Positions 34,690 to 45,456 of a DNA stretch of 64,000 nucleotides are shown piece by piece. How positions within the stretch are numbered: position 1 is the stretch's first letter; every line of letters begins with the position of its first letter. The notes beneath the pieces were generated by a model. The model was not told the DNA's origin. It searched no databases and was given only the letters and a program-made list of their open reading frames with translations. Made by a program: the position numbers and the translations under genes. This DNA comes from Branchiostoma floridae (taxonomy: Eukaryota > Chordata > Leptocardii > Amphioxiformes > Branchiostomatidae), in assembly GCF_000003815.2 (NCBI RefSeq), contig NC_049996.1, positions 4,229,539 to 4,293,538 on the forward strand, in the 5' to 3' direction.

Positions 34690-34916
34690 TAGCTCCGAGC
34701 GTACGAGATGACATACAGGGATTTCGTGGTGTCAAATACAGTGAACGGCAACTGAACTTTTTGTTAACAGATGATAGATCTTGGTACAACTGTTGGTGTG
34801 TAAGATTTTGGTGCAATAACACATTAAGACATATGCGTGGCAGTGAGTGTAGCATCCATTTAGCCTTTTTTGCATATGACTCTGTTAACGTCCACGTTTC
34901 TGAACCTTATAAATAG
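34690..34916 (+). CDS. Possible local 3' exon of array copy 2
   Basis: A long pyrimidine tract and TTATTAG (or TAGTAG three bases on, the same frame) precede a phase-1 open frame of about 75 codons (VAPSVRDDIQGFRG, SWYNCWCVRFWCNNTL, SEPYK). Joined to the copy-2 donor at 34435 it is in frame and gives a Cys/Trp-containing C-terminus, with an intron of 254 nt. Against copy 1 most differences are nonsynonymous, so selection is not shown. Confidence 0.4.
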
Positions 34917-36483
34917 ACTGATTCCACTATGGCAGTAAACAGCCTCATTGTAATCTTGCTTGGGCGCTTGGATTTCAATATCTTACTCAGATTGTGGTAG
35001 CTATTGTAATCAAGAGCTTCAAAGTCTGTTTCAGAATTTACCATCAATAAACTGAGATATTTAAGGTTGTTGACCACTTCTACGGTGCCACCACTTCTGA
35101 TTCGAAATTTAAGGTGATTTCTGGTGGAAGATTATCATCTTTTTCGTTTTCTTAGCATTTCGGTGCATTGCTACTTTTCTAGCTTCGTTGGCAGGCAGAA
35201 TAGCAGTTGCTGCGATTGTGGTAATCTTTCAGCTCATTAAAATCTTTTTTTTTTCGGAAAACATGACTGATTTTTCAGAAAGACAAAAACCTTGCGAGTA
35301 ATCGAGCAAATTTGAAAGAAAATTCTAGCACTAACCGGTGCGCGGTTTGGTATGACGTCATTATTAGCTTCTTTAACTTAGCATCATAACAAGCATGCTG
35401 CCATTTATCAATTATGTCAACATGAGTTTTAATGTAATTCTATAATGCACTGTAAGAAGAATAAAGTTGCCCTCGTTGAAAGAGTGCATGTCTTTTTCAG
35501 TCATAGGGCTGTTGAACATATATACAAAACAGCATTCATTGAGCAAAACTGCGACAAGAATCTCAGTAATTTTCGGATGAGAATGATTTATATTATAATT
35601 TTAATCAAAAAGAGATTCAACAGAGATAAAAATAATAAAAATATGCATACTTTAGAATACAGAAATGTTGTCGTCGTTAATATTCACCAGACCCAATCCA
35701 ATTGCAACGTTGTGCTGAATAGATGTTCTTTTTTAGGTCACAATTGTGGTCATTGTACCCCAAGAAAGTGAAGTTATGTGAAAGACATATTTTTTCAATA
35801 ACAACAACATGTCCAACCCATTAACATGTACCTCAGTCGTTTTTTTTTTCAAGCTGTAGTTACAAAACAAATGTCACTACATTGTAGACACCTTCACGTG
35901 CGGTAATCAGAGCACTAATATATAAGACGTCTTGTTTTCAGACTTCTGCCTTGCTTGATCTTTCGGTGGGGGCGTGAGTCAGGTTCACATGGAAGGGGAG
36001 GGGGGCACATTCTCTGTTCTTCTGCTTATGACTATGTATATTTTTCTCGGGAATTTTGTGCCTGTTCAATACCCACATTGTAGACACCGTCACGTACTGC
36101 AATCACAGAACTCATCTGTAAAACGTCATGTTTTTACACTTATGCCTGATTGGTCTTGAGGTGGGGGCGTAAGTCAAGTTCTTATGGAAAGTAAGGCAGA
36201 ATCATATTGTCTGTTCTTTTGCTAATAACTATGTGTATTTTTTTCTGGAGAATTTTGTCACTGTGAATCTTATCACATGTATTGTTGAGTGTAGCCGTGT
36301 GAAGTGATTTTATAGAAAAAAGGTATGCACTAGTTCACCCTCACCGATTATGCAACCAATTTTTTGAGTCAACAGTTGACATGGCCAGAACAAAGAACTA
36401 AGTAATATTGTCTTCATGTTGATATTACGAACGTAACTGCAACAAAACAACGGCCATACACGAAAATTGCATCTGGGCTTGAA

Positions 36484-36490
36484 TATAAAT
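36484..36490 (+). promoter_or_regulatory. TATA box, array copy 3
   Basis: TATAAAT lies 213 nt before the copy-3 start codon, in the same context as copies 2, 4 and 5. The matching short upstream frame is 36489-36707. Confidence 0.6.
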
Positions 36491-36696
36491 GAAACATCAT
36501 AACTGTATGCATAATGATCGATATGCCAAAGAGATCGATGCATCAGACAGAAGGCGTTCAATTTCACTACCGCATGTGCTGTTGCAGAGCGCTGGTCTAT
36601 ACAGTTTTAGATACGCAAACTTGGAAAGGTATATTCTAGTTTCTACTTCGAGTGAAGTCAAAGAAACTGACAGAGACGGAGGACCACGTGTTAAAT

Positions 36697-37836
36697 ATGA
36701 AAGTTAGTGGACTGTTGCTGCTCATTTTGTTTGGATGTCTGTGGTCGGGTTGTTTTTGCCTATCGGCTAAATGTAAAATCAAACAGCAGGAATGGTCGAA
36801 TGGGACTTCAATTAGTTGTGATTGTCAAAACCTTATAACGATTCCCGATGACATACCGTCCAACGTTGTAAGACTTACTGCCAGATCAAATAACATCAGA
36901 AACATAACCTACCTGCCACAACTACCGCAATTGGAAATACTGGACCTGGGTATGAACTGCATGGAGTGGTTTTCCTGGACGTCGTTGCGTGCTCTGCCGG
37001 CTTTGCGTCATCTAATCTTAAATAGAAACAAACTATGGCATGTGCAGCTGGACATCGTCATAGAACAGCTGCCGAGGCTTGAAATCCTTGATGTAAGATT
37101 GAACAAACTTACGTCGTTCTCTCAGTACGAACTGGGATGGCCACAAGTGAGCATGGCCTTTATCGAGGGAAACCCCTTTCACTGTGACTGTGACCTCTCC
37201 TGGTTGATTGACAAGATGGCGTGTTTACAAGCCTGTGAGGGGGAGACATTTAAAGAGCGCTGTTGGCAGTCTCGCGCAGCCTATTTTCTTTTTCCCAACC
37301 GGAATCGTACTTTCTGTCACACTCCAAGTCAACTGAAACGTCTGCCTTTATCAGACGTGTCCAACAAGCTGACGGATTGTGGACCTCACAAGCCGACAGC
37401 AAAAGCTGCAATGATCTCTACTGAGGAACCAAAGTCTCATCTGCAAAACAATGACACTTTTCCCATCAAACGTTTCAGTGCTAACACCAGGCTAAGCTCA
37501 CCACAGAAGGTATCAAGCGTAGAGGGTTCCCGCCAGAACGACAGCTCGACAATGCTACACGTGCACCCTACACAGATAATCAAGAAGTCATCTGTTTACA
37601 CCACGAGCATGAGGAAAAGAAAGGAGGACAAGCCTCTAGTTCCCTACATCCCCTTCATTGTGGCTGGAAGCTTTTTAGCATTGGGCCTTTTGGCTATCAT
37701 CTTTATGTTCTACTACTTCAAAATCAAGATGGAAAACAAACTATGCTGCACTTGGAGGAAAGAAGCCGACACTGGTTTGTTTGATTGCTTATTAGACTTC
37801 AGTAGTGATCTTTCTCTTGTCATTTTTTTACACTAG
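36697..37836 (+). CDS. LRR transmembrane receptor, array copy 3
   Basis: The start is at the shared MKVSG methionine. An in-frame ATG at 36652 is present only here because a stop was lost upstream, so I reject it. The LRRs are nearly identical to copies 2 and 4 (LEILDVRLNKLTSF). The LRRCT reads CDCDLSWLIDKMACLQAC then GETFKERCWQSRAAYF. The stalk carries an extra VH (MLHVHPTQIIKKSS), and its MRKRKEDKPLVPYIPF segment is shared with copies 1 and 4. The membrane helix is as in copy 2, then KMENKLCCTWRKEADT. The donor-like site ends the exon at 37774, phase 1. Unspliced, it stops at 37836. Confidence 0.88.
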   Translation: MKVSGLLLLILFGCLWSGCFCLSAKCKIKQQEWSNGTSISCDCQNLITIPDDIPSNVVRLTARSNNIRNITYLPQLPQLEILDLGMNCMEWFSWTSLRALPALRHLILNRNKLWHVQLDIVIEQLPRLEILDVRLNKLTSFSQYELGWPQVSMAFIEGNPFHCDCDLSWLIDKMACLQACEGETFKERCWQSRAAYFLFPNRNRTFCHTPSQLKRLPLSDVSNKLTDCGPHKPTAKAAMISTEEPKSHLQNNDTFPIKRFSANTRLSSPQKVSSVEGSRQNDSSTMLHVHPTQIIKKSSVYTTSMRKRKEDKPLVPYIPFIVAGSFLALGLLAIIFMFYYFKIKMENKLCCTWRKEADTGLFDCLLDFSSDLSLVIFLH

Positions 37837-38025
37837 TATAGATACACTAACTTACATAATCATCTAATAGACGCCCGCTAAAACAAATCCAGAGAACCTC
37901 CTCCACAGCATTTGATCCTTCATTGCCTATTGTAACTCTTTAGTATCTTGCAGGTTTCTATCACTATTCAGTAGATTGTCTAAGTAGATCTCTTTGTCTT
38001 CCCCTTCCTCGTTTTCATTTATTAG

Positions 38026-38252
38026 TAGCTCCAAGCGTACAAGATGGCATGCAGGGATTGCGGGGTGTCAAATACAGTGAACGGCCAGTGAACTTTTTGG
38101 CGACAGATGATAAATCTTCAAGTTGGTACAACTGTTGGTGTGTACGATTTTGGTGCAATAACACATTAAGACATATGCGTGGCAGTGAGTGTAGCATCCA
38201 TTTAGCCTCTTTTGCAAATGACCCTGTTAACGTCCACGTTTCTGAACCTTAA
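38026..38252 (+). CDS. Possible local 3' exon of array copy 3
   Basis: The same acceptor arrangement as copy 2, open for about 75 codons (VAPSVQDGMQGLRGVKYSER) with an inserted SSS near SWYNCW. It is in frame with the copy-3 phase-1 donor. It is nearly identical to copy 4, as expected for a recent duplication, so identity alone is no proof of function. Confidence 0.4.
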
Positions 38253-39809
38253 AATAGACTGATTCCACTATGGCAATCTTGCTTGGGCGCTTGGATTTCA
38301 ATATCTTGCTCAGATTGTGGTAGCTATTCTAACCAAAAGCTTCAAAGTCTTTGTCAGAATTTACCATCAATAAACTGAGATATTTAAGGTTGTTGACCAC
38401 TTCTACGGTGCCACTACTTCTGGTTCGAAATTTAAGGTGTTGTCTGGTGGAAGATTAGCATCTTTTTCTTTTTCTTAGCATTTCGGTGCATTGCTACTTT
38501 TCTAGCTTCGTTGGCATGCAGAATAGTAGTTTCTGCGATTGTTGTAATCTTTCAGCTCATTAAAAACATTTTTTCGGCAAACATGACTGATTTTCAGAAA
38601 AACAAAAACCTTGCGAGTAATGGAGCCAATTTGAAAGAAAATTCTAGCACGACCACGGTGCGCGGTTTGGTCTGACGTCATTATTAGCTTCTTTAACTTA
38701 GCATCATAACAAACATGCTGCCATTTGCCAATTATGTCAACATGAGTTTTAATGTAATTGTATAATGCACTGTAAAAAGAATAAAGTTGCCCTCGTTGAA
38801 AGAGTACGTGTCTTATCAGTCATAGGGCTGTTGAAGATATATACAAAACAGCATTCATTGAGCAAAACTGTGACAAGAATCTCAGTAATTTTCGGATGAG
38901 AATGTTTTATATAATAATTTTAATCAAAAAGAGATTCACAAGAGATAAAAAGGAATAGAAATATGCATACTTTAGAATACAGAAATGTTGTCGTCGTTAA
39001 TATTCACCAGCCCCATTTCAATTGTGTCGTTGTGCTGAATAGATGTTCTTTTTTATGTCACAATTGTGGTCATTGTACCCCAAGAAAGTCAAGTTATGTG
39101 AAAGACATCTTTTTTCAATAACAACAACATGTCCAACCCATTAACATGTGCCTCAGTCGTTTTTTTTTTCAAGCTGTAGACTGGTTACAAAACAAATGTC
39201 ACTACATTGTAGACACCTTCACGTACGGTAATCAGAGAACTAATATATAAGACGTCTTGTTTTCAGAATTCTGCCTTGCTTGATCTTTCGGTGGGGGCGT
39301 GAGTTAGGTTCATATGGAAGGGGAGGGGGTACATTGTCAGTTCTTCTGCTCATGACTATGTATATTTTTTCTCGGGAATTTGTCCCTGTTCAATACCCAC
39401 ATTGTAGACACCGTCACGTACTGCAATGACAGAACTCATCTGTAAAACGTCATGTTTTTACACTTATGTCTGATTGGTCTTGAGGTGGGGGCGTAAGTCA
39501 AGTTCTTATGGAAAGTAAGAAAGAATCATATTGTCTGTTCTTTTGCTTATGACTATGTATATTTTTTTCTGGAGAATTTTGTCACTGTGAATCTTATCAC
39601 ATGTATTGTTGAGTGTAGCCGTGTGAAGTGGTTTTATAGAAAAAAAAGGTATGCACTAGTTCAACCTCACCGATTATGCAACCAATTTTTTGTGTCAACT
39701 GTTGACAGGGCCAGAACAAAGAACTAATAAACGTATGTCTTCATGTTGATATTACGAACATAACTGAAAAGAAAAAACGGCCATCGAGAAAATTGCATCT
39801 GGGCTTGAA

Positions 39810-39816
39810 TATAAAT
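39810..39816 (+). promoter_or_regulatory. TATA box, array copy 4
   Basis: TATAAAT lies 213 nt before the copy-4 start codon. The short upstream frame is 39815-40033. Confidence 0.6.
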
Positions 39817-40022
39817 GAAACGTCGTAACTGTATGCATAATGATCGATATGCCAAAGAGATCGATGCATCGGACAGAAGGCGTTCAATTTCACTACCGCA
39901 TGTGCTGTTGCAGGGCGCTGGTCTATACAGTTTTAGACACGCAAACTTGGAAAGGTATATTTTAGTTTCTACTTCGAGTGAAGTAATAGAAACGGACAGA
40001 AACGGAGGACCACGTGTTAAAT

Positions 40023-41162
40023 ATGAAAGTTAGTGGACTGTTGCTGCTCATTTTGTTTGGATGTCTGTGGTCGGGGTGTCTTTGCCTATCGGCTAAATGT
40101 AAAATCAAACAGCAGGAATGGTCGAATGGGACTTCAATTAGTTGTGATTGTCAAAACCTTATAAGGATTCCCGCTGACATACCGTCCAACGTTGTAAGAC
40201 TTACTGCCAGATCAAATAACATCAGAAACATAACCTACCTGCCACAACTACCGCAATTGGAAATACTGGACCTGGGTATGAACTGCATGGAGTGGTTTTC
40301 CTGGACGTCGTTGCGTGCTCTGCCGGCTTTGCGTCATCTAATCTTAAATAGAAACAAACTATGGCATGTGCAGCTGGACATCGTCATAGAACAGCTGCCG
40401 AAGCTTGAAATCCTTGATGTAAGTTTGAACAAACTTACGTCGTTCTCTCAGTACGAACTGGGATGGCCACAAGTGAGCATGGCCTTTATCGAGGGAAACC
40501 CCTTTCACTGTGACTGTGACCTCTCCTGGCTGATTGACAAGATGGCGTGTTTACAAGCCTGTGAGGGGGAGAGATTGAAAGCGCGCTGCTGGCAGTCTCG
40601 CGCAGCCTATTTTCTTTTTCCCAACCGGAATCGTACTTTCTGTCACACTCCAAGTCAACTGAACGGACTGTCTTTATCAGACGTGTCCAACAAGCTGACG
40701 GATTGTGGACCTCACAAGCCGACAGCAAAAGCTGCAATCATCTCTACGGAGGAACCTAAGTCTCGTCTGCAAAACAATGATACTTTTCCCATCAAACGTT
40801 TCAGTGCTAACACCAGGCTAAGCTCACCACAGAAGGTATCAAGCGTAGAGGGTTCCCGCCAGAACGACAGCTCGACAATGCTACACCCTACACAGATAAT
40901 CAAGAAGTCATCTGTTTACACCATGAGCATGAGGAAAAGAAAGGAGGACAAGCCTCTAGTTCCCTACATCCCCTTCATTGTGGCTGGAAGCTTTTTAGCA
41001 TTGGGCCTTTTGGCTATCATCTTTATGTTCTACTACTTCAAAATCAAGATGGAAAACAAACTATGCTGCACTTGGAGGAAAGAAGCCGACACTGGTTTGT
41101 TTGATTGCTTATTAGACTTCAGTAGTGATCTTTCTGTTGTCATTTTTTTTACACTAGTATAG
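40023..41162 (+). CDS. LRR transmembrane receptor, array copy 4
   Basis: It is closest to copy 3 over gene and spacer. The order is signal peptide, N-cap, LRRs (LEILDVSLNKLTSF), LRRCT (MACLQAC, GERLKARCWQSRAAYF: a mix of copy-3 and copy-2 residues), stalk (TQIIKKSSVYTMSMRKRKED), membrane helix and KMENKLCCTWRKEADT. The donor-like site ends the exon at 41094, phase 1. Unspliced, the frame ends at 41162. It is complete, with no internal stop. Confidence 0.88.
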   Translation: MKVSGLLLLILFGCLWSGCLCLSAKCKIKQQEWSNGTSISCDCQNLIRIPADIPSNVVRLTARSNNIRNITYLPQLPQLEILDLGMNCMEWFSWTSLRALPALRHLILNRNKLWHVQLDIVIEQLPKLEILDVSLNKLTSFSQYELGWPQVSMAFIEGNPFHCDCDLSWLIDKMACLQACEGERLKARCWQSRAAYFLFPNRNRTFCHTPSQLNGLSLSDVSNKLTDCGPHKPTAKAAIISTEEPKSRLQNNDTFPIKRFSANTRLSSPQKVSSVEGSRQNDSSTMLHPTQIIKKSSVYTMSMRKRKEDKPLVPYIPFIVAGSFLALGLLAIIFMFYYFKIKMENKLCCTWRKEADTGLFDCLLDFSSDLSVVIFFTLV

Positions 41163-41347
41163 ATACACTAACTTACATAATCATCTAATTAGACGCCCGC
41201 TAAAACAAATCCAGAGAACCTCCTCCACAGCATTTGATCCTTCATTGCCCATTGTAACTCTTTAGTATCTTGCAGGTTTCTATCACTATTCAGTAGATTG
41301 TCTAAGTAGATCTCTTTGTCTTCCCCTTCCTCGTTTTCATTTATTAG

Positions 41348-41574
41348 TAGCTCCAAGCGTACAAGATGGCATGCAGGGATTGCGGGGTGTCAAATACAGT
41401 GAACGGCCAGTGAACTTTTTGGCGACAGATGATAAATCTTCAAGTTGGTACAACTGTTGGTGTGTACGATTTTGGTGCAATAACACATTAAGACATATGC
41501 GTGGCAGTGAGTGTAGCATCCATTTAGCCTCTTTTGCAAATGACCCTGTTAACGTCCACGTTTCTGAACCTTAA
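41348..41574 (+). CDS. Possible local 3' exon of array copy 4
   Basis: Acceptor and open frame as in copy 3 (VAPSVQDGMQGLRG, ending HVSEP and a stop), in frame with the copy-4 donor. The sequence is essentially the same as the copy-3 exon. Confidence 0.4.
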
Positions 41575-42712
41575 AATAGACTGATTCCACTATGGCAATC
41601 TTGCTTGGGCGCTTGGATTTCAATATCTTGCTCAGATTGTGGTAGCTATTCTAACCAAAAGCTTCAAAGTCTTTGTCAGAATTTACCATCAATAAACTGA
41701 GATATTTAAGGTTGTTGACCACTTCTACGGTGCAACTACTTCTGGTTCGAAATTTAAGGTGTTGTCTGGTGGAAGATTAGCATCTTTTTCTTTTTCTTAG
41801 CATTTCGGTGCATTGCTACTTTTCTAGCTTCGTTGGCATGCAGAATAGTAGTTTCTGCGATTGTTGTAATCTTTCAGCTCATTAAAAACATTTTTTCGGC
41901 AAACATGACTGATTTTCAGAAAAACAAAAACCTTGCGAGTAATGGATCCAATTTGAAAGAAAATTCTAGCACGACCACGGTGCGCGGTTTGGTCTGACGT
42001 CATTATTAGCTTTTTTAACTTAGCATCATAACAAACATGCTGCCATTTGCCAATTATGTCAACATGAGTTTTAATGTAATTGTATAATGCACTGTAAAAA
42101 GAATAAAGTTGCCCTCGTTGAAAGAGTACGTGTCTTATCAGTCATAGGGCTGTTGAAGATATATACAAAACAGCATTCATTGAGCAAAACTGTGACAAGA
42201 ATCTCAGTAATTTTCGGATGAGAATGTTTTATATAGTAATTTTAATCAAAAAGAGATTCACAAGAGATAAAAAGAATAGAAATATGCATACTTTAGAATA
42301 CAGAAATGTTGTCGTCGTTAATATTCACCAGCCCCATTTCAATTGTGTCGTTGTGCTGAATAGATGTTCTTTTTTATGTCACAATTGTGGTCATTGTACC
42401 CCTAGAAAGTCAAGTTATGTGAAAGACATCTTTTTTCAATAACAACAACACGTCCAACCCATTAACATGTACCTCAGTCGTTGTTTTTTTTCAAGCTGTA
42501 GACTGGTTACAAAACAAATGTCACTACATTGTAGACACCTTCACGTACGGTAATCAGAGAACTAATATATAAGACGTCTTGTTTTCAGACTTCTGCCTTG
42601 CTTGATCTTTCGGTGGGGACGTGAGTTAGGTTCACATGGAAGGGGAGGGGGTACATTGTCTGTTCTTTAGCTTATGACTATGTATATTTTTCTCGGGAAT
42701 TTTGTCCCTGTT

Positions 42713-43332
42713 CAAGTAGTGTATTTTTACCTTCCCATCATGCATTGTGTGTATACATTAATATCACTAACCAGGGAATTGTGCCATGTAATATCGTAGT
42801 GCCCAAACTTCACCAAAAGCAGTGATTTTCTGAAAATACTATTGATTGATGATATTATACTACTTGTGCATCAGAAAAACACAAATGCACCAAAAAGCAC
42901 CCATGGAAAAGTAAAGAAAATGATGTTTGTTGTATTGTTTTTGTAATAATTGTTGACAAATATAATTTTCTTTACTTTCCAATGGGTGCTTTTCTGAAAT
43001 ACTATTTATTGATGATATTATACCACTTGTGCATCAGAAAAACACAAATGCACCAAAAAGCATCCATGGAAAAGCAAAGAAAATGATATTTGTTGAATTG
43101 TTTTTGTAATAATTGTTGACAAATATCCTTTTCTTTACTTTGGGTGCTTTTTGGTGCATTTATGTTTTTCTTATGCACAAGTAGTATAATATCATCAATC
43201 AATAGTATTTTCAGAAAAACACTGCTGTTTGGTGAAGTTTGGGCACAATGATATTACATGGCACACTTCCCTGGCTAGTGATATTAATGTGTGCACACAT
43301 TGCAAGATGGGAAGGTAAAAAGACACTACTTG
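42713..43332. mobile_element. 620-bp MITE with long inverted ends and 9-bp target duplication
   Basis: It begins CAAGTAGTGTATTTTTACC and ends with the inverted counterpart (GGTAAAAAGACACTACTTG). The inverted ends extend about 200 bp at roughly 90 percent identity by eye. GTCCCTGTT flanks it on both sides (42704-42712 and 43333-43341). The other units have uninterrupted 'gtccctgttcaatacc', so the empty site is known. Inside, a block from about 42832 ('ctgaaaatactattgattga') is repeated directly near 42993. No coding capacity. A 9-bp duplication and long TIRs fit a Mutator-like non-autonomous element. Confidence 0.85.
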
Positions 43333-43752
43333 GTCCCTGTTCCATAGCTACATTGTAGACAACGTCACGTACTGTAATCACAGAACTCATCTGTAAAACG
43401 TCATGTTTTTACACTTATGTCTGATTGGTCTTGAGGTGGGGGCTTAAGTCAAGTTCTTATGGAAAGTAAGAAAGAATCATATTGTCTGTTCTTTTCCTCA
43501 TGTGTATTTTTTTCTGGAGAATTTTGTCACTGTGAATCTTATCACGTGTATTGTTGAGTGTAGCCGTGTGAAGTGATTTTATAGAAAAAAAGGCATGCAC
43601 TAGTTCACCCTCACCGATTATGCAACCAATTTTTGTGTCAACTGTTGACATGGCCAGAACAAAGTACTAATTAATATTGTCTTCATGTTGATATTACGAA
43701 CATAACTGCAACAAAACAACGGCCATACGCGAAAATTGCATCTGGGCTTAAA

Positions 43753-43759
43753 TATAAAT
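43753..43759 (+). promoter_or_regulatory. TATA box, array copy 5
   Basis: TATAAAT lies 213 nt before the copy-5 start codon. The short upstream frame is 43758-43976. Confidence 0.6.
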
Positions 43760-43965
43760 GAAACGTCATAACTGTATGCATAATGATCGATATGCCAAAG
43801 AGATCGATGCAGCAGACAGAAGGCGTTCAATTTCACTACCGCATGTGCTGTTGCAGAGCGCTGGTCTATACAGTTTTAGATACGCAAACTTGGAAAGGTA
43901 TATTCTAGTTTCTACTTCGAGTGAAGTAATAGAAACGGACAGAAACGGAGGACCACGTGTTAAAT

Positions 43966-45123
43966 ATGAAAGTTAGTGGACTGTTGCTGCTAGTTTTGTT
44001 TGGATGTCTGTGGTCGGGTTGTTTTTGCCTATCGGCTAAATGTAAAATAAAACAGCAGGAATGGTCGAATGGGACTTCAATTAGTTGTGATTGTCAAAAC
44101 CTTATAACGATTCCCGATGACATACCGTCCAACGTTGTAAGACTTACTGCCAGATCAAATAACATCAGAAACATAACCTACCTGCCACAACTACCGCTTT
44201 TGGAAATACTGGACCTGGGTTCGAACTGCATGGAGTGGTTTTCCTGGACGTCGTTGCGTGCTCTGCCGGCTTTGCGTCATCTAATTTTAAATAGAAACAA
44301 ACTATGGCATGTGCAGCTGGACATCGTCATAGAACAGCTGCCGAAGCTTGAAATCCTTGATGTAAGTTTTAACAAGCTTATGTCGTTCTCTCAGAACGAA
44401 CTGGGGTGGGCACAGGTGACCATGGCCTATATTGTGGGAAACCCCTTTCGCTGTGACTGTGACCTCCTCTGGCTGATTGACAAGATGACGTGTATACAAG
44501 CCTGTGGTGGGGGCAAATGCAATGCACTCTGTTGGAATGCGTGTGCAGCCTCTTTCCTTGTTCCCAACCGGAACCGCACATTCTGTCACAGTCCAAGACA
44601 ATTGAACGGACTGTCTTTATCAGACGTGTCCAACAAGCTGACGGATTGTGGACCTCACAAGCCGACAGCAAAAGCTGCAATCATCTCTACGGAGGAACCT
44701 AAGTCTCGTCTGCAAAACAATGATACTTCTCCTATCAAACGTTTCAGAGCTAACACCAGGCTAAGCCCACCACAAAATGAATCAATCATAAAGGACTCCA
44801 ACCAGAACGACAGCTCGACAATGATACACCCTACACAGGCCTTTAAGAAGTCGTCTGTTTACACCACGACCACAAGGCACAGAGAGGACAAGCCTTTGAT
44901 TTGGAATTCCTACATCCCCTTTATTGTGGCTGGAAGCTTTTTAGCATTGGGCCTTTTGGCTATCATCTTTATGTTCTACCACTTCAATATCAAGATGGAA
45001 AACAAACTATGCTGCAACTGGAGGAAAGAAGCCAACACTGGTTTGTTTGATTGCTTATTAGACTTCAGTAGTGATCTTTCTGGAGTCATTTTTTTAAACA
45101 CAGGCATTGATCCACTTACATAA
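43966..45123 (+). CDS. LRR transmembrane receptor, array copy 5 (closest to the cassette exons)
   Basis: Architecture as in the other copies: signal peptide, N-cap, LRRs (LLEILDLGSNCMEWF, LEILDVSFNKLMSF), LRRCT, stalk, helix, basic tail. The LRRCT is the most different (MTCIQACGGGKCNALCWNAC), with nine cysteines by my count, against seven in copy 2. The stalk resembles copy 2 (TTTTRHREDKPLI) with an inserted WN before SYIPF. The donor-like ACTG|GTTTGT ends the exon at 45040, phase 1, 2330 nt before the first cassette exon, which also starts in phase 1. I infer that this receptor may splice to the cassette array. Unspliced it would end at 45123. Confidence 0.87.
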   Translation: MKVSGLLLLVLFGCLWSGCFCLSAKCKIKQQEWSNGTSISCDCQNLITIPDDIPSNVVRLTARSNNIRNITYLPQLPLLEILDLGSNCMEWFSWTSLRALPALRHLILNRNKLWHVQLDIVIEQLPKLEILDVSFNKLMSFSQNELGWAQVTMAYIVGNPFRCDCDLLWLIDKMTCIQACGGGKCNALCWNACAASFLVPNRNRTFCHSPRQLNGLSLSDVSNKLTDCGPHKPTAKAAIISTEEPKSRLQNNDTSPIKRFRANTRLSPPQNESIIKDSNQNDSSTMIHPTQAFKKSSVYTTTTRHREDKPLIWNSYIPFIVAGSFLALGLLAIIFMFYHFNIKMENKLCCNWRKEANTGLFDCLLDFSSDLSGVIFLNTGIDPLT

Positions 45124-45284
45124 TCACCTAGTTCAAACGCCCGCTAAAACAAATACAGAGAGCCTCCTCCCAGCATTTGGTCCTCCATGGCTCATCGTAA
45201 CTCTTTAGTATCTTGCAGGTTTGCATCACTAAGTAGACTGTCTAAGTAGGTCTCTGTGTCTTCTCCTATCTCTTTTTTCTTTAG

Positions 45285-45456
45285 AAGAAGGCCCAGAGTA
45301 CAAGATGGTGTGCGAGGATTTCGGGGTACCATTAACAGTGACTGGACAGTTGCATTCGGCGCTGTTGTACTTTCTTGGCGATATAAGGGACATATAGTAC
45401 AGTTGTTTCCTTTTTCCTTTGCTGGCACGAGACGTTTAATCACGTGCGTGGCATGA
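45285..45456 (+). pseudogene. Diverged counterpart of the local 3' exon, array copy 5
   Basis: After TTTTTTCTTTAG the sequence aligns with the local exons of copies 1-4 (PRVQDGVRGFRG against PSVQDGMQGLRG) but has lost one base near its start, and similarity fades after about 20 codons. From the copy-5 donor it would read out of frame with the other copies. It seems lost in the copy nearest the cassette exons. Confidence 0.45.

Noticed and set aside
36652-36697. Earlier ATG as start of array copy 3
   Set aside because: The other copies have a stop or no ATG there, and the signal peptide begins at the shared MKVSG methionine.
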